Source: Levilactobacillus zymae (lineage in GTDB: Bacteria; Bacillota; Bacilli; Lactobacillales; Lactobacillaceae). Taken from it: 64,000 bases of DNA. The translations under genes were made by a program, and so were the position numbers. Below are positions 1 to 9,383 of the stretch, in pieces (positions within the stretch are counted from its first letter, which is position 1; each line of letters begins with the position of its first letter). The notes beneath the pieces are model-generated. The model was not told the DNA's origin. It saw only the letters and a program-made list of their open reading frames with translations, and ran no database searches. The stretch spans positions 248,001 to 312,000 of the forward strand of contig NZ_JAVLAS010000001.1 of the NCBI RefSeq assembly GCF_032190635.1, in the 5' to 3' direction.

Positions 1-1127
1 GCCGTGAACAGGTTCTTTAAAATCTTGGTTTCCAGGGTGGGCCGTAACTGGTACGGTGCCACAACGTCATATTCGATGGCGTAGCCGGGCCGCATCATTT
101 GGGCGTCTTCCAACCCCTGAATGGAGTGTAAGATCTTTTGTTGAACTTCTTCGGGCATCGAAGTCGACAGACCCTGAACGTACCATTCGTCGGTATTGCG
201 GCCTTCTGGCTCCAGGAAGAGCTGGTGACGTGGCTTATCGGCGAAGCGCACGATCTTGTCCTCGATGGATGGGCAGTACCGCGGCCCGACCCCTTCGATC
301 ACCCCGGTAAACATCGGCGCGCGGTCGAGGTTGGCCTTGATGATCTCGTGGGTCTTGGTATTGGTGTAGGTCAACCAGCAGGACAGCTGGTTCTTCAGGT
401 CCAAGTAGGCGCTATCCGGCGTGGTGAAGCTAAAGTGATTAGGCTTTTCATCCCCCGGTTGTTCGTCGGTTTCGTCGTAGTGGATGGTGTTACCGTCCAC
501 CCGCGGCGGCGTCCCGGTCTTGAACCGTTCCAATTCGAACCCGTACTTGGGCAGGTTCGCCGTCAACTTGTTGGCGGGTTGGGAGTTGTTGGGACCGGAC
601 GAATACATCAGTTCCCCGATGATAATCTTCCCGCGAGCGGCGGTGCCGGCGGCAATCACCACGGCCTTGGCCCGGTAACGCGCCCCGGTGTTGGTGATGA
701 CCCCTTTACATTCGTTGTCTTCCACGATCAAATCATCGACGATTCCCTGGCGTAACGTCAGGTTGGGTTCTTGTTCGATGGTGTGTTTCATTTCGGCGTG
801 GTAGGCGTGCTTATCGGCTTGTGCCCGTAAGGCCCGGACCGCCGGACCCTTCCCGGTGTTGAGCATCCGCATCTGGACGTAGGTCTTATCAATGTTTTTG
901 CCCATTTCGCCACCCAGCGCGTCGATTTCGCGAACCACAATCCCTTTGGCTGGTCCCCCGACTGACGGGTTACATGGCATAAATGACACCATGTCTAGGT
1001 TAATGGTCATTAACAGGGTCCGGTTGCCCATCCGTGCGGCCGCTAAAGCAGCTTCGCTACCGGCATGCCCGGCCCCTACGACGATGACGTCGTAGTCGTC
1101 GCCAGGATATTGTTTTACTTCCGTCAT
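1..1127 (-). CDS. mnmG: tRNA uridine-5-carboxymethylaminomethyl modification enzyme MnmG (GidA), 3' part cut by window edge
   Basis: About 375 codons of the N-terminal part of MnmG are present; the rest lies outside the window. MnmG with MnmE forms the cmnm5 (or related) group on wobble U34 of several tRNAs, using FAD and folate. The protein begins [20 protein letters not shown], so the FAD-binding Rossmann motif [10 protein letters not shown] is seen at about residues 17-26, followed by the family signatures [11 protein letters not shown] and [15 protein letters not shown]. The ATG at 1125-1127 follows a purine-rich stretch (GGGAAAC region upstream). It is codirectional with and downstream of mnmE, a near-universal pairing next to oriC in Firmicutes. 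The reading frame is open to base 1. Confidence 0.97.
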   Translation of the reverse strand, partial: MTEVKQYPGDDYDVIVVGAGHAGSEAALAAARMGNRTLLMTINLDMVSFMPCNPSVGGPAKGIVVREIDALGGEMGKNIDKTYVQMRMLNTGKGPAVRALRAQADKHAYHAEMKHTIEQEPNLTLRQGIVDDLIVEDNECKGVITNTGARYRAKAVVIAAGTAARGKIIIGELMYSSGPNNSQPANKLTANLPKYGFELERFKTGTPPRVDGNTIHYDETDEQPGDEKPNHFSFTTPDSAYLDLKNQLSCWLTYTNTKTHEIIKANLDRAPMFTGVIEGVGPRYCPSIEDKIVRFADKPRHQLFLEPEGRNTDEWYVQGLSTSMPEEVQQKILHSIQGLEDAQMMRPGYAIEYDVVAPYQLRPTLETKILKNLFT

Positions 1128-1206
1128 GGTTACTGTTTCCCTCCATGCCTGAGCCGGCGATTGCCGCACTCAAGCGCCTTTTTATCGTTTTTTCGCTGAA
1201 CAAGCC

Positions 1207-1280
1207 AAGTCTATCCACAAGGGGATCATTGCGTTTAACCGGCGGACGCCGTTCAAAAGTTGTCCACAAGTGGATAAACC
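1207..1280. promoter_or_regulatory. DnaA-box-like sites between mnmE and mnmG
   Basis: Three near matches to the DnaA box TTATCCACA are seen: CTATCCACA at 1211-1219, TTGTCCACA at 1260-1268 and AGTGGATAA (reverse orientation) at 1269-1277. They lie 4 kb from oriC in the only gap between mnmE and mnmG. Function is inferred from sequence only. Confidence 0.4.
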
Positions 1281-2672
1281 CTATTTACCTAAGCAGAACT
1301 GACTGAATAGCTGATCGAGCAGCTCGTCTTGGTAGCTATCACCGGTAATCTCTCCCAGCAAGTCCCAGGCGCGCGTCATATCGATCTGCACCAGGTCCAC
1401 CGGCATCCCGACGGCGATCCCGTGCTTGACGTCGTCTAAGGCCGTGCTGGCCTGATGTAACAGGCCAATGTGCCGGGCGTTGGTGACCATTACCGTGTTT
1501 TGACTGGACTCAATGCCCTCGTCGAAGAACAGGTGGGCAATGGTGCTTTCCAGCTGATCCATCCCCGTGCGCTGCAGAATCGAGGTTTCGATCAACGGAC
1601 TATCGCTGGCCGCCGCCTTGACCGCCGCCAGGTCCAACTTCCGCGGTAAATCGGTCTTGTTTAGAATCAAGATACGCTGGGTGTGCGCCGTGGCGGTCAA
1701 CAGCTCGCGGTCTTCGGCGGTCAACGGTTCGCTGGCGTTTAAGACCAGCATCACCAGATCGGCCGTGTTGATGGCCTTACGCGATCGTTCGACCCCGATT
1801 TTTTCGACCTTATCGTTCGTTTTACGAATCCCAGCGGTGTCGATCAACTTCAACGGCACCCCCTTGACGTTCACGTATTCTTCGATGACGTCCCGGGTGG
1901 TCCCGGCCACGTCGGTCACGATGGCTTTGTCTTCGTGTAGTAGGTGGTTGAGCAGGCTGCTCTTCCCCACGTTAGGCCGACCCACGATGGCGGTCGCTAA
2001 CCCGTCACGCAGGACCTTGCCCTGCTTCGCCGTGGCTAAGAGGGTCTTGATCTGGGCCTGCACTTCGGTGGCCTTTTCCAACAACATCTTGGTGGTCATG
2101 GTTTCCACGTCGTCGTATTCGGGGTAGTCGATGTTGACCTCCACCTGGGCCAACGCATCCAAGATGTCCTGGCGCAAGTGGCGAATCAGGTGCGATAGAT
2201 CACCATCGAGCTGGTCTAAGGCGACTTTCATGGACTTATCGGTCTTGGCCCGAATCAGGTCCATCACGGCTTCGGCTTGCGACAAATCAATCCGGCCGTT
2301 TAAAAAGGCCCGTTTAGTGTACTCGCCGGGTTCGGCCAAGCGTGCGCCATAGCTTAAACATAGCTGTAAAATCCGGTTGGTGGCCACGATACCCCCGTGA
2401 CAGTTGATTTCAATAATATCTTCTTTGGTGTACGTCTTGGGTGCGCGCATCACCGATACCATCACTTCGTCGACTTCCTCGCCCGTCTCCGGGTCGTAGA
2501 TGTGCCCGTAATTAATGGTGTGCGTCGCGACCTGCCGCAGGTCCTTGCCCTTAAATAACTTCTCGATGACGTCAAAGACGGCTTCACCGCTTAAGCGGAT
2601 AATCGCGATGCCCCCCTCACCAGGTGGTGTCGAAATTGCCGCAATCGTATCAAATTCTGTGGTCGTTGCCAT
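1281..2672 (-). CDS. mnmE: tRNA modification GTPase MnmE (TrmE)
   Basis: 463 codons, the usual length. MnmE is the GTPase partner of MnmG in wobble-uridine modification. Seen in order: N-terminal folate-binding domain ([24 protein letters not shown] start), central helical domain, Ras-like G domain with P-loop GRPNVGKSS at about residue 227, DTAGIRKT (G3), NKTD (G4), and the C-terminal FCLGK, which contains the conserved CxGK with the catalytic cysteine. A strong ribosome-binding site (AAAGGGAGGA) lies just before the ATG. It is transcribed leftward, away from oriC, with jag upstream and mnmG downstream. A structured element with a terminator-like end lies between jag and mnmE and could control it. 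Confidence 0.97.
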   Translation of the reverse strand: MATTTEFDTIAAISTPPGEGGIAIIRLSGEAVFDVIEKLFKGKDLRQVATHTINYGHIYDPETGEEVDEVMVSVMRAPKTYTKEDIIEINCHGGIVATNRILQLCLSYGARLAEPGEYTKRAFLNGRIDLSQAEAVMDLIRAKTDKSMKVALDQLDGDLSHLIRHLRQDILDALAQVEVNIDYPEYDDVETMTTKMLLEKATEVQAQIKTLLATAKQGKVLRDGLATAIVGRPNVGKSSLLNHLLHEDKAIVTDVAGTTRDVIEEYVNVKGVPLKLIDTAGIRKTNDKVEKIGVERSRKAINTADLVMLVLNASEPLTAEDRELLTATAHTQRILILNKTDLPRKLDLAAVKAAASDSPLIETSILQRTGMDQLESTIAHLFFDEGIESSQNTVMVTNARHIGLLHQASTALDDVKHGIAVGMPVDLVQIDMTRAWDLLGEITGDSYQDELLDQLFSQFCLGK

Positions 2673-2726
2673 GCTGATCCTCCCTTTACTTGTTCAAGCC
2701 AACTACCCTGGCGTGTCATTTAACGC

Positions 2727-2834
2727 CATAAAAAAAAGCACCCACTCCACGCCACCTAACAGACGTGGATAAAGTACTTTCACTACTTTATCGTAAACTT
2801 GATAAGAATGATTGTCTTCACTATAAGGTGCTTT
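2727..2834 (-). ncRNA. Structured leader/terminator element between jag and mnmE
   Basis: Read on the minus strand, AAAGCACC (2834-2827) can pair with GGTGCTTT (2742-2735), which runs straight into a T tract (2737-2730). Enclosed within this long-range stem are a perfect 9-bp hairpin, GATAAAGTA/TACTTTATC (2768-2776 and 2784-2792), and a CCACG/CGTGG stem (2747-2751 and 2764-2768). The layout, a multi-branched RNA closed by a terminator helix ahead of mnmE, resembles a cis-acting attenuator. I do not recognise it as a named family. Confidence 0.45.
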
Positions 2835-2857
2835 GCCTGATTTGTCAATCCCGACGA

Positions 2858-3649
2858 CTAGGCCGGTTCAATCACCACGGCTCGATGGGGTTCTTTCCCC
2901 GCCGAATACGTAGTCACGTAACGGTTTTTCGCCAACGCCGCGTGAATCTGTTTGCGTTCAAATGACGGCATCGGGTCCAAATAAATTGGCTTACCGGACG
3001 CCACCACCTCCCGGGCCGTGTTGTCGGCCAGACGAGCCAGGGTCGCCTGCCGCCGTTCACGATAATCCGCGACGTCGAGTTCCACGATCACGTGGGCGGC
3101 GCCATGATGGTTCAAAAAGAGTTGGGCCAAACTCTGGAGCGCGTTGATGGTCCGCCCATGCTTCCCAATCAACAGGCCTTCCTTATCGGTGGTTAGCACC
3201 AGTCGGACCTGACGACGAGCGGGTTGTTGCACGGCAACGGTGGCCTGGATCCCCAACTGGTCAACGATGGTCGCCACATAATCGGCCACCGCCGTGATGG
3301 CCGCTTGGCGCTGCGCACTGTTTTGCGCGGACTGGGCCGGGTGGGCTGGCTGTTCAGACGTCGCTGTGGCGGCCACTGCCGGTTCAACCCGCGGGGTAGT
3401 ACTAGCGGAACTAGCCGCCTTAGGATTTTCACTGGCTGGGGCTTGCGGGGCACGACTAGTCGTGGGCGCGACCGCCGCGGCCGGAACCTTGAGTTGCACA
3501 TCGATTTGGGCTTCGCGGTGGCCGATCCCCAGCCACCCCTTACGTGCGGCGGTCACAACCTGCACCGTCACCTGCTCGCGTGTCGCGTTTAGCGCGGCCA
3601 ATCCCGCCGCAATGGCGGCTGCTTCCGTTTTCCCCGTAAAGATCGTCAT
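2858..3649 (-). CDS. jag: Jag/KhpB-type RNA-binding protein (Jag-N, KH, R3H)
   Basis: 263 codons. Jag (SpoIIIJ-associated protein, also EloR/KhpB) is a cytoplasmic RNA-binding protein that works with KhpA and affects cell elongation in streptococci and lactobacilli. Seen: Jag-N domain at residues 1-55 (MTIFTGKTEAAAIAAGLAAL with KGWLGIG), an Ala/Pro/Ser/Thr-rich linker at about 56-115, a KH domain with GLLIGKHGRTINALQSLAQL at about 160-180 and an R3H domain with RxxxH-type SFERKQIHAAL at about 229-239. The RBS GGAGGAAG precedes the ATG. It follows yidC in the same direction, the standard arrangement. The linker is longer and richer in alanine than in many relatives. Confidence 0.95.
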   Translation of the reverse strand: MTIFTGKTEAAAIAAGLAALNATREQVTVQVVTAARKGWLGIGHREAQIDVQLKVPAAAVAPTTSRAPQAPASENPKAASSASTTPRVEPAVAATATSEQPAHPAQSAQNSAQRQAAITAVADYVATIVDQLGIQATVAVQQPARRQVRLVLTTDKEGLLIGKHGRTINALQSLAQLFLNHHGAAHVIVELDVADYRERRQATLARLADNTAREVVASGKPIYLDPMPSFERKQIHAALAKNRYVTTYSAGKEPHRAVVIEPA

Positions 3650-3750
3650 GGTTCTTCCTCCGTTCTACGTTTCAATCATTTGTTAGTATACCATTCTCTT
3701 TTCGTAGCGTCAGAGAAAAACGGCCCCCGACGCCAACTGCGTGATCCCCC

Positions 3751-3792
3751 GGTGGATAACTTTTTAGAAAAATCATGCGCTAGTTATCCCCA
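3751..3792. promoter_or_regulatory. DnaA-box-like sites between yidC and jag
   Basis: GGTGGATAA at 3751-3759 and TTATCCCCA at 3784-3792 each differ by one base from a DnaA box in opposite orientations. They sit in the 208-bp gap between yidC and jag, which otherwise holds only the yidC terminator and the jag RBS. Confidence 0.35.
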
Positions 3793-3798
3793 AGGCCT

Positions 3799-3836
3799 AA
3801 AAAAGCCGCTCCAGCTTTAACGGCTGAGCGGCTTTA
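3799..3836 (-). terminator. Rho-independent terminator after yidC
   Basis: On the minus strand GCCGCT pairs with AGCGGC across a 15-nt loop region and is followed by TTTTTT. It begins about 20 bp after the yidC stop codon. Confidence 0.8.
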
Positions 3837-3857
3837 AAATGCATTTAATGTTGCGTC

Positions 3858-4691
3858 TTATTTACGACGACTTTGTTTAGCCTTACGAATGGCACGCCGA
3901 ACGGCGCGTTCGTGATCGGCTTGTGCCTTTTCTTTGGCGTCACGTTCGGCTTGAATCTTCCACGGGTTTTGAATCAAGAGGGTTTGCCCCACTTGGAACA
4001 CGTAGGAGATCGTCCAGTATAGTGACAGGGATGACGGCACGTTCAAGGCAGTGAAGAAGACCACTACCGGCATCCCGAAGACCATCATGGTGTTCATCGA
4101 GCTAGTTTCTGGTGCCGACTTAGTCGTTAACCAGGAACTGGCCATCGTGGCTAATGCCGCGAGGATTGGCAGGATGAAGTACGGGTCCTTGTGACCTAAT
4201 TGTAACCACAAGAAACTCCCCGACCGTAAAATCTCGGTCCGCCAGATGGCTTGGTACAGCGCCCAGATAATGGGCAACTGGACCAGGGCAGGTAAACACC
4301 CCAATAACGGGTTAATCCCCGCTTCGGAGTACAGCTTTTGCTGCTCTGCTTGTAATTTTTGGACCGTTTCCCGGTCCTTAGATGAATATTTCTTTTGTAA
4401 GGCCTTGACCTTGGGTTGAATCTCCTGGGTCTTCCGCATGCTGCGCGTTTGGAAGATCATTAACGGCAAGAGGATAATCCGGATGATAATGGTAAAGAGG
4501 ATAATCCCCATCCCGTAACTATTGCCGAAGAAATGCGCCAACCAGATAATCGCCCGCGAGAAGTTTAAGACGATCAAGCCGTCCCAAATCCCCGTACTTT
4601 GATTAGTGATTGGTTTATTACTACAAGCGGAGAGAATGAACACCAGGCTCACGATACCTAACATCAGTAGGGTACGTCTGTACTTTTTCAC
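3858..4691 (-). CDS. yidC: Membrane protein insertase YidC (OxaA), lipoprotein type
   Basis: 277 codons, typical for Gram-positive YidC1. It inserts proteins into the cytoplasmic membrane with or without Sec. Residues 1-23 form a lipoprotein signal peptide ending in the lipobox LSAC, so the mature protein should begin at Cys23. The 60KD_IMP/YidC core follows with five predicted membrane segments (for example IILFTIIIRIILLPLMIF and LLGCLPALVQLPIIWALY) and a hydrophilic groove arginine in the first of these. The C-terminal tail is highly basic (RAVRRAIRKAKQSRRK), as usual for ribosome contact. The start is GTG at 4691, two bases after the rnpA stop, so it is translationally coupled to rnpA. Confidence 0.96.
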   Translation of the reverse strand: MKKYRRTLLMLGIVSLVFILSACSNKPITNQSTGIWDGLIVLNFSRAIIWLAHFFGNSYGMGIILFTIIIRIILLPLMIFQTRSMRKTQEIQPKVKALQKKYSSKDRETVQKLQAEQQKLYSEAGINPLLGCLPALVQLPIIWALYQAIWRTEILRSGSFLWLQLGHKDPYFILPILAALATMASSWLTTKSAPETSSMNTMMVFGMPVVVFFTALNVPSSLSLYWTISYVFQVGQTLLIQNPWKIQAERDAKEKAQADHERAVRRAIRKAKQSRRK

Positions 4692-4693
4692 AG

Positions 4694-5050
4694 TTATTCC
4701 TCGCTATAGTTGGAATCTAGCAGTTGTGCCAATTTGAGTACGTGAACCATACTCTGCTTGGCATCCGCCATGGAAATCCCGTCTGCTCTAGGCCGGGCGA
4801 TCACGAGGAAATCCACATCTTGTTTTAAGAAGGGCTTTAACTCGAGAAGGCTCTGGCGAATTCGCCGTTTGACCCAGTTGCGGTGCACGGCATTCCCAAT
4901 CTTCTTGCCGACGGATACGCCGACCCGAAAATGCTTTTGCCCTGGCTTGGCCATTGAATACACCACAAACTGCCGATTAGCGACTGAATTTCTGGTTTCA
5001 AAGACCTGCTGAAATTCCGCTTCTTTCTTAATGCGGTAAGATTTTCGCAT
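4694..5050 (-). CDS. rnpA: Ribonuclease P protein component
   Basis: 118 codons, normal length. RnpA is the protein subunit of RNase P, which matures tRNA 5' ends. The signature [17 protein letters not shown] at about residues 52-68 contains the conserved basic RNR-type helix that contacts RNA. The N-terminus [17 protein letters not shown] is typical. It lies downstream of rpmH in the same direction, the almost invariant Firmicutes order rpmH-rnpA-yidC-jag. A hairpin with a T tract lies between rpmH and rnpA, so rnpA may be partly attenuated relative to rpmH. Confidence 0.97.
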   Translation of the reverse strand: MRKSYRIKKEAEFQQVFETRNSVANRQFVVYSMAKPGQKHFRVGVSVGKKIGNAVHRNWVKRRIRQSLLELKPFLKQDVDFLVIARPRADGISMADAKQSMVHVLKLAQLLDSNYSEE

Positions 5051-5156
5051 GGAGCATCTCCAAAATTTTCACGATCTTAATGATCAGAATTGACGTCCAG
5101 TCGGCTGACTGGCACAAACAGTCCGAGGGGCATTGGGGTCCCAGTACCGACTCAGA

Positions 5157-5189
5157 TAAAATAAAAAGACCACTGAACCCTCAGCGGCC
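5157..5189 (-). terminator. Terminator/attenuator between rpmH and rnpA
   Basis: Minus strand: CCGCTGA pairs with TCAGTGG (one G-U), then TCTTTTTAT. It starts at the rpmH stop codon and lies 107 bp before rnpA, which would lower rnpA expression relative to the ribosomal protein. Confidence 0.65.
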
Positions 5190-5323
5190 TATGCAGACAA
5201 TACTTTACGTCCCTTTTGACGGCGACGTGCTAAGACGTGACGGCCGTTACTAGTACTCATCCGTTTGCGGAAACCGTGTACACGTGAACGGTGACGCTTC
5301 TTTGGTTGGTAAGTGCGCTTCAT
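5189..5323 (-). CDS. rpmH: 50S ribosomal protein L34
   Basis: 44 codons. The translation starts [18 protein letters not shown] and ends GRKVLSA, with the characteristic arginine/lysine-rich make-up of L34. The ATG at 5321-5323 is preceded by GAAGGAGGTGTCACG, a perfect Shine-Dalgarno. It is the first leftward gene next to oriC and heads the rpmH-rnpA-yidC-jag cluster. Confidence 0.98.
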   Translation of the reverse strand: MKRTYQPKKRHRSRVHGFRKRMSTSNGRHVLARRRQKGRKVLSA

Positions 5324-5861
5324 CGTGACACCTCCTTCATATCAAGTTTTTGATTGGTTGTCCGACACAAGGTCGAACAGACTAAATGCATTTCTTGACC
5401 ATATTAGCATAAAACCACCGGAATGAAAACCAGAAGTTACAATTTCCAGCAAAAAGTTCTCCTCAATTTGAAGTTGTTTCATGCACATTTGCTGTGGATA
5501 ACCGCGTTAGGCTGGAAAAGTTATCCCGGACTTGCTCACCGGGTTATCCCCAGTTTCACAGCGTGTGAATTGCCGATTTTTTCGATTTGTTGAAAATGTG
5601 GATAACTTGTGAAACACGCAACGCAATAATGTTTCTCAGCATATCGTCTATGTGGATAACTCGGAATAACTTTCTAAATCCACAGAAATCAGCATCCTGT
5701 GGGTAACTGTTATGAACTTGTTGTGAAACAATTAGTCACAGGTTGAATTTGCCTGTGGAAAACTTTTTTTCTTCATGCTACACTGAATATACGTTTTCCA
5801 CTGACTCGTTTTTGGCGGTCAGGGGACATCGTCAAATTTGTATTTTAGGGGGATCCCATTA
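5324..5861. other. Replication origin oriC (DnaA-box array upstream of dnaA)
   Basis: The region between divergent rpmH and dnaA holds three perfect DnaA boxes TGTGGATAA (5493-5501, 5597-5605, 5651-5659) and several one-mismatch sites (TTATCCCCA at 5544, TGTGGGTAA at 5699, TGTGGAAAA at 5753), followed by an AT-rich stretch near 5761-5775. Genes on the left run leftward and genes on the right run rightward, as expected for bidirectional replication. A weak dnaA promoter -10 (TACACT, 5779-5784) is visible. Confidence 0.93.
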
Positions 5862-7217
5862 GTGCCAGATATGTCAACTTTATGGACTGATATCCAAGAG
5901 TCGTTCAAGCAGAGCTACTCGAAGACGTCCTACGCGACTTGGATCGCATCTGCCAAGCCGATTTCCCTAGTGGGGAATAAATTGACGTTGGAACTACCGT
6001 CACCCCTGCATCGTGATTACTGGACTAATCAACACCTAGACCAGCAATTGGTAGAGTACGCCTATCAAGCCACTCACGAAGATGTTCAACCCGTTTTGAT
6101 TCTAGAAGGGGAGCGTCAGCAACAGGCCGCACTTAAGGCCCAAAGCAACGATGATGCCACGGCATCACGCGAACCCACGCCCACTTTTATGAAGGAAACG
6201 ACCTTGAATCCCCGCTACACGTTTGATACTTTCGTTATCGGTAAGGGCAACCAAATGGCCCACGCCGCCGCTTTGGTGGTCTCCGAAGAACCCGGTGTGA
6301 TGTACAATCCACTGTTCTTCTACGGGGGCGTCGGATTGGGCAAAACCCACTTGATGCACGCCATCGGCAACAAAATGCTGGAGGACCATCCCGCAACGAA
6401 AGTTAAATATGTGACCAGCGAAGCCTTCACGAATGACTTCATTAACGCGATCCAAACACGAACGCAGGAAAAATTCCGACAGGAGTACCGCAACGTCGAC
6501 CTACTACTCGTCGATGATATTCAGTTCTTCGCTAATAAGGAAGGAACCCAAGAGGAGTTCTTCCATACATTTAATGCCTTATATGATGAAGGCAAACAGA
6601 TTGTCTTAACTTCCGACCGTTTACCCAACGAGATTCCCAAGCTCCAGGACCGGTTAGTGTCCCGGTTTGCTTGGGGCCTCTCCGTGGATATCACCCCGCC
6701 GGACCTCGAAACGCGGATTGCCATCCTGCGGAATAAAGCGGATGCCGACCAGGTCGATATTCCCGACGACACGCTCAGTTACATCGCCGGGCAAATCGAC
6801 TCCAACGTCCGGGAACTCGAAGGCGCCCTGGCGCGCGTCCAGGCCTACCACCGTTTGATGCGGCAACCGATTACCACGGACTTAGCCGCCGAGGCCTTGA
6901 AGGGGCTCAACCTCGCAAATAATGAAGTGACCTTGACGATTCCAACCATTCAGGACTGCGTGGCACGGTATTTTGACGTGTCCTTAAAGGACCTTAAAGG
7001 AAAGAAACGAAAAAAAGCCATCGTGATTCCCCGCCAAATTGCCATGTACTTGTCCCGCGAGTTAACCGATTCGTCGTTACCCCGCATCGGCAACGAATTT
7101 GGCGGTAAGGACCACACGACCGTCATCCACGCCTACGATAAAATCGCGGCGTCGCTCAAAGACGATGTCGACTTACAAAAAGACATCGCCGATTTGAAGG
7201 AAGAATTACGCCACTAA
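5862..7217 (+). CDS. dnaA: Chromosomal replication initiator DnaA
   Basis: 451 codons from the GTG at 5862. DnaA binds DnaA boxes, melts the origin and loads the helicase. Domain I (about 1-80, binding other initiation proteins), a linker, AAA+ domain III with Walker [10 protein letters not shown] (about residue 155) and Walker [11 protein letters not shown], and domain IV with the DNA-binding signature [15 protein letters not shown] at the C-terminus are seen. The GTG is chosen because AGGGGGA lies 8 bases upstream; the in-frame TTG at 5838 is upstream of that RBS. The gene heads the dnaA-dnaN cluster and is flanked on both sides by DnaA boxes, consistent with autoregulation. Confidence 0.98.
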   Translation: MPDMSTLWTDIQESFKQSYSKTSYATWIASAKPISLVGNKLTLELPSPLHRDYWTNQHLDQQLVEYAYQATHEDVQPVLILEGERQQQAALKAQSNDDATASREPTPTFMKETTLNPRYTFDTFVIGKGNQMAHAAALVVSEEPGVMYNPLFFYGGVGLGKTHLMHAIGNKMLEDHPATKVKYVTSEAFTNDFINAIQTRTQEKFRQEYRNVDLLLVDDIQFFANKEGTQEEFFHTFNALYDEGKQIVLTSDRLPNEIPKLQDRLVSRFAWGLSVDITPPDLETRIAILRNKADADQVDIPDDTLSYIAGQIDSNVRELEGALARVQAYHRLMRQPITTDLAAEALKGLNLANNEVTLTIPTIQDCVARYFDVSLKDLKGKKRKKAIVIPRQIAMYLSRELTDSSLPRIGNEFGGKDHTTVIHAYDKIAASLKDDVDLQKDIADLKEELRH

Positions 7218-7440
7218 CGTCCGGTTAGGGGCCGGGGACTTTAAACGATCTCACGGTCCTTTTTAACGGCGTTAGTGTATGATAGACTTACCCGCGTCAA
7301 GCGGCATGTGGATAGCCAAGTCAAAAGTCGTCGGGTTATCCACAAGTTTTCCACAGGTGGATAAGCTGATTGCCCGTGTGTTCCGCACGATTATCCACAT
7401 TATCCACCGGTCTACTACGACTACTGTTTTTTCTTTTAAT
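7218..7440. other. Second DnaA-box array between dnaA and dnaN
   Basis: Perfect boxes TTATCCACA at 7336-7344 and 7391-7399, plus TGTGGATAG near 7306, GGTGGATAA at 7357-7365 and TTATCCACC at 7400-7408. Together with the upstream array this gives a bipartite origin flanking dnaA, as in Bacillus subtilis. No coding gene is seen here. Confidence 0.85.
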
Positions 7441-7452
7441 TAAGTTAAACCC

Positions 7453-7470
7453 TGGTCTCCACGGAGACCA
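7453..7470. promoter_or_regulatory. Perfect inverted repeat just before the dnaN RBS
   Basis: TGGTCTCC-AC-GGAGACCA is a perfect 8-bp-arm palindrome ending 7 bases before the AAGGAG of dnaN. It could be an operator or an RNA hairpin next to the ribosome-binding site. Role unknown. Confidence 0.4.
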
Positions 7471-7493
7471 TCAAAAAAGGAGTGTCATCTCGT

Positions 7494-8633
7494 ATGCAAT
7501 TTACGATTAACCGGGCATCCTTCGTTAAAGAACTCAATAACGTTTCCCGGGCAATTTCATCTAAAACCACGATTCCCATCCTGACGGGGCTCAAGATCGT
7601 GGCCAGTGACGCCGGTCTGGTCTTGACCGGTTCTAACGCCGACATTTCGATTGAAACCCTGATTCGCGCCGACGATCCCGACAATGGCTTGACCATCGAG
7701 GATAACGGGTCAATTGTCTTAACCGCCCATTTCTTTAGTGAAATCGTTAAGCGGCTCCCCGAGAAAACCATGACGGTCACGGTTAAGAACGGCTTCCAGA
7801 CGGAAATTACGTCCGGCTCGGCGGCCTTCAACATCAACGGCCAAGACGCTAACAATTATCCCCACCTGCCGGAAGTGGATGCGGAGGATTCTGTGGTGCT
7901 ATCCGGAGCGGTGTTCAAGGAACTGATCAGCCAAACCGTTATTGCGGTGTCTAATCAGGAAAGTCGTCCAATTTTAACCGGGGTGCACTTCGTCTTAAAC
8001 GACAACCAATTCTTAGCGGTGGCCACGGATAGTCACCGGTTGAGTCAGCGGCAGATTGAATTACCGACGCCCACTAACGCCAACTTTGACGTGATCATTC
8101 CCGGGAAGAGTCTGACCGAATTGTCCCGGATGATTGGTGACGAAGACGATGACGTGAAGATGCAATTCTCCGAAAATCAGGTCTTATTCCTCTTGGGGGA
8201 CACTTCGTTTTACTCTCGGTTATTGGAAGGCAATTACCCCGATACGTCGCGGCTGATTCCTAAGACCGCTTCGACCACGGTCGAAATCGAAGCGCCAGAA
8301 TTGTTGGCTGCCGTGGAACGGGCGTCACTGCTGTCCCACGAATCGCGGAACAACGTGGTCAAGTTGACCTTGAAGCCGGAAACTAAAGAAGTGACCATCT
8401 TCAGTAATTCCCCTGATGTCGGGAACGTTGAAGAAGAGTTAACGCCTAAGGATATGGATGGGGCTGATCTGGAAATTTCCTTCAACCCGGACTACATGAA
8501 AGATGCCTTACGTTCCTTCGGCCAAACCGCGATTCGCGTGGCATTTACCTCGCCGTTACGGCCGTTCACGTTGGTTCCAACTGAAGATACCAGTAACTTC
8601 ATTCAACTGATTACGCCAGTACGGACGTTCTAA
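7494..8633 (+). CDS. dnaN: DNA polymerase III sliding clamp (beta subunit)
   Basis: 379 codons, matching the family. The homodimeric ring tethers DNA polymerase III and many repair proteins to DNA. The N-terminus MQFTINRASFVKELNNVSRA and the C-terminal motif ending in LITPVRTF (the clamp C-terminus that lies beside the partner-binding pocket) are characteristic. The ATG at 7494 is chosen because AAGGAG at 7478-7482 lies 11 bases upstream; the GTG at 7482 overlaps this RBS. Expression is probably shared with dnaA, and the gene is followed by a strong terminator, separating it from yaaA-recF. Confidence 0.98.
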   Translation: MQFTINRASFVKELNNVSRAISSKTTIPILTGLKIVASDAGLVLTGSNADISIETLIRADDPDNGLTIEDNGSIVLTAHFFSEIVKRLPEKTMTVTVKNGFQTEITSGSAAFNINGQDANNYPHLPEVDAEDSVVLSGAVFKELISQTVIAVSNQESRPILTGVHFVLNDNQFLAVATDSHRLSQRQIELPTPTNANFDVIIPGKSLTELSRMIGDEDDDVKMQFSENQVLFLLGDTSFYSRLLEGNYPDTSRLIPKTASTTVEIEAPELLAAVERASLLSHESRNNVVKLTLKPETKEVTIFSNSPDVGNVEEELTPKDMDGADLEISFNPDYMKDALRSFGQTAIRVAFTSPLRPFTLVPTEDTSNFIQLITPVRTF

Positions 8634-8635
8634 AA

Positions 8636-8660
8636 GTTATCCCCGAAAACGGGGGATAAC
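8636..8660 (+). promoter_or_regulatory. GTTATCCCC inverted repeat directly after dnaN
   Basis: GTTATCCCC (8636-8644) and GGGGATAAC (8652-8660) form a perfect 9-bp inverted repeat around a 7-base loop. Each arm is a one-mismatch DnaA box (TTATCCCCN). It is the first of a series of such palindromes in the dnaN-yaaA gap. Confidence 0.5.
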
Positions 8661-8720
8661 TGCAGTGGTTTAGCCGTTCTGGGCACCAGGGCTGGGGATA
8701 ACCGCCGGCAAAATGTGATT

Positions 8721-8757
8721 AACGTGACTCACCTGAACGGGTGGGTCACGTTTTTTT
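8721..8757 (+). terminator. Rho-independent terminator after dnaN
   Basis: CGTGACTCACC pairs with GGGTGGGTCACG around a short loop, followed by seven T. It ends the dnaA-dnaN transcript. Confidence 0.9.
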
Positions 8758-8879
8758 GTCAGCAAAAATGGAAATCGGTGTTGTGAGCGGCTGGTTTAAG
8801 GGATAATTACTGAAAAATTGGGGTGAAAAAACGAACACCACGGAGCGTTGCCTAATTTTGGGGCCGGCGGCGTTGCCTA

Positions 8880-9050
8880 ATCAGCTAGGGGGTGCAAGGC
8901 CCGGCACCGTGGGGGATCTCCCCCTAAAGTTATCCCCAGAAGAGCGGATTGTTGGTCGTTTGATGATGTTAGCGCCGGATGACCGTGATTAGGCGCATAA
9001 GTTATCCCCTAAAGTGCCATGGTTATCCACTTTTAGGGGATAACTCTGGT
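8880..9050. repeat. Palindrome cluster with DnaA-box-like sites in the dnaN-yaaA gap
   Basis: The gap of about 700 bp after the terminator holds no gene but several palindromes: GGTGC/GCACC near 8891-8907, GGGGGATCTCCCCC at 8910-8923, TTATCCCCA at about 8930, and a long hairpin whose arms AGTTATCCCCTAAAGTG (9000-9016) and its near complement (9028-9045) enclose a further GGTTATCCAC in the loop. These combine hairpins and near-DnaA boxes, suggesting a DnaA-responsive or structural element of the origin region. Confidence 0.5.
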
Positions 9051-9383
9051 GACGAGTTGCCAGCCGGATTCGTCCGCTTGACCGTGGTAGCCGAGTTATT
9101 TAGCAGCGAAAAATAGGGCCGCTTTCATTTGGGCCAACGGTTTTCAGTGAATTTTCAATATCGCCGCGTTAAACCGGGAAGTATAACGATTTACATCGTG
9201 AAAATTCCCGGATTTGCGGGCGCAATCTTTTCACAAAAGGTTGCTGGCTGAAATTTCGCTAAAAATCAGTTTATTTTGGCCAGATGGCGTTGTTGCGGTT
9301 TCTGAGCAGATTTACCCGCTTTTTGGCAAAAATATCAAAAATGCTAATAACGGGCTTAAAACGCCGAAATCAGGCGGTGAACC

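Noticed and set aside
138..755. Long open plus-strand frame at the left edge
   Set aside because: It is antisense to mnmG, whose conserved protein is clear on the minus strand.
5275..5300. parS-like CACGTG near rpmH codons
   Set aside because: Only the central six bases match; flanks differ at most positions.
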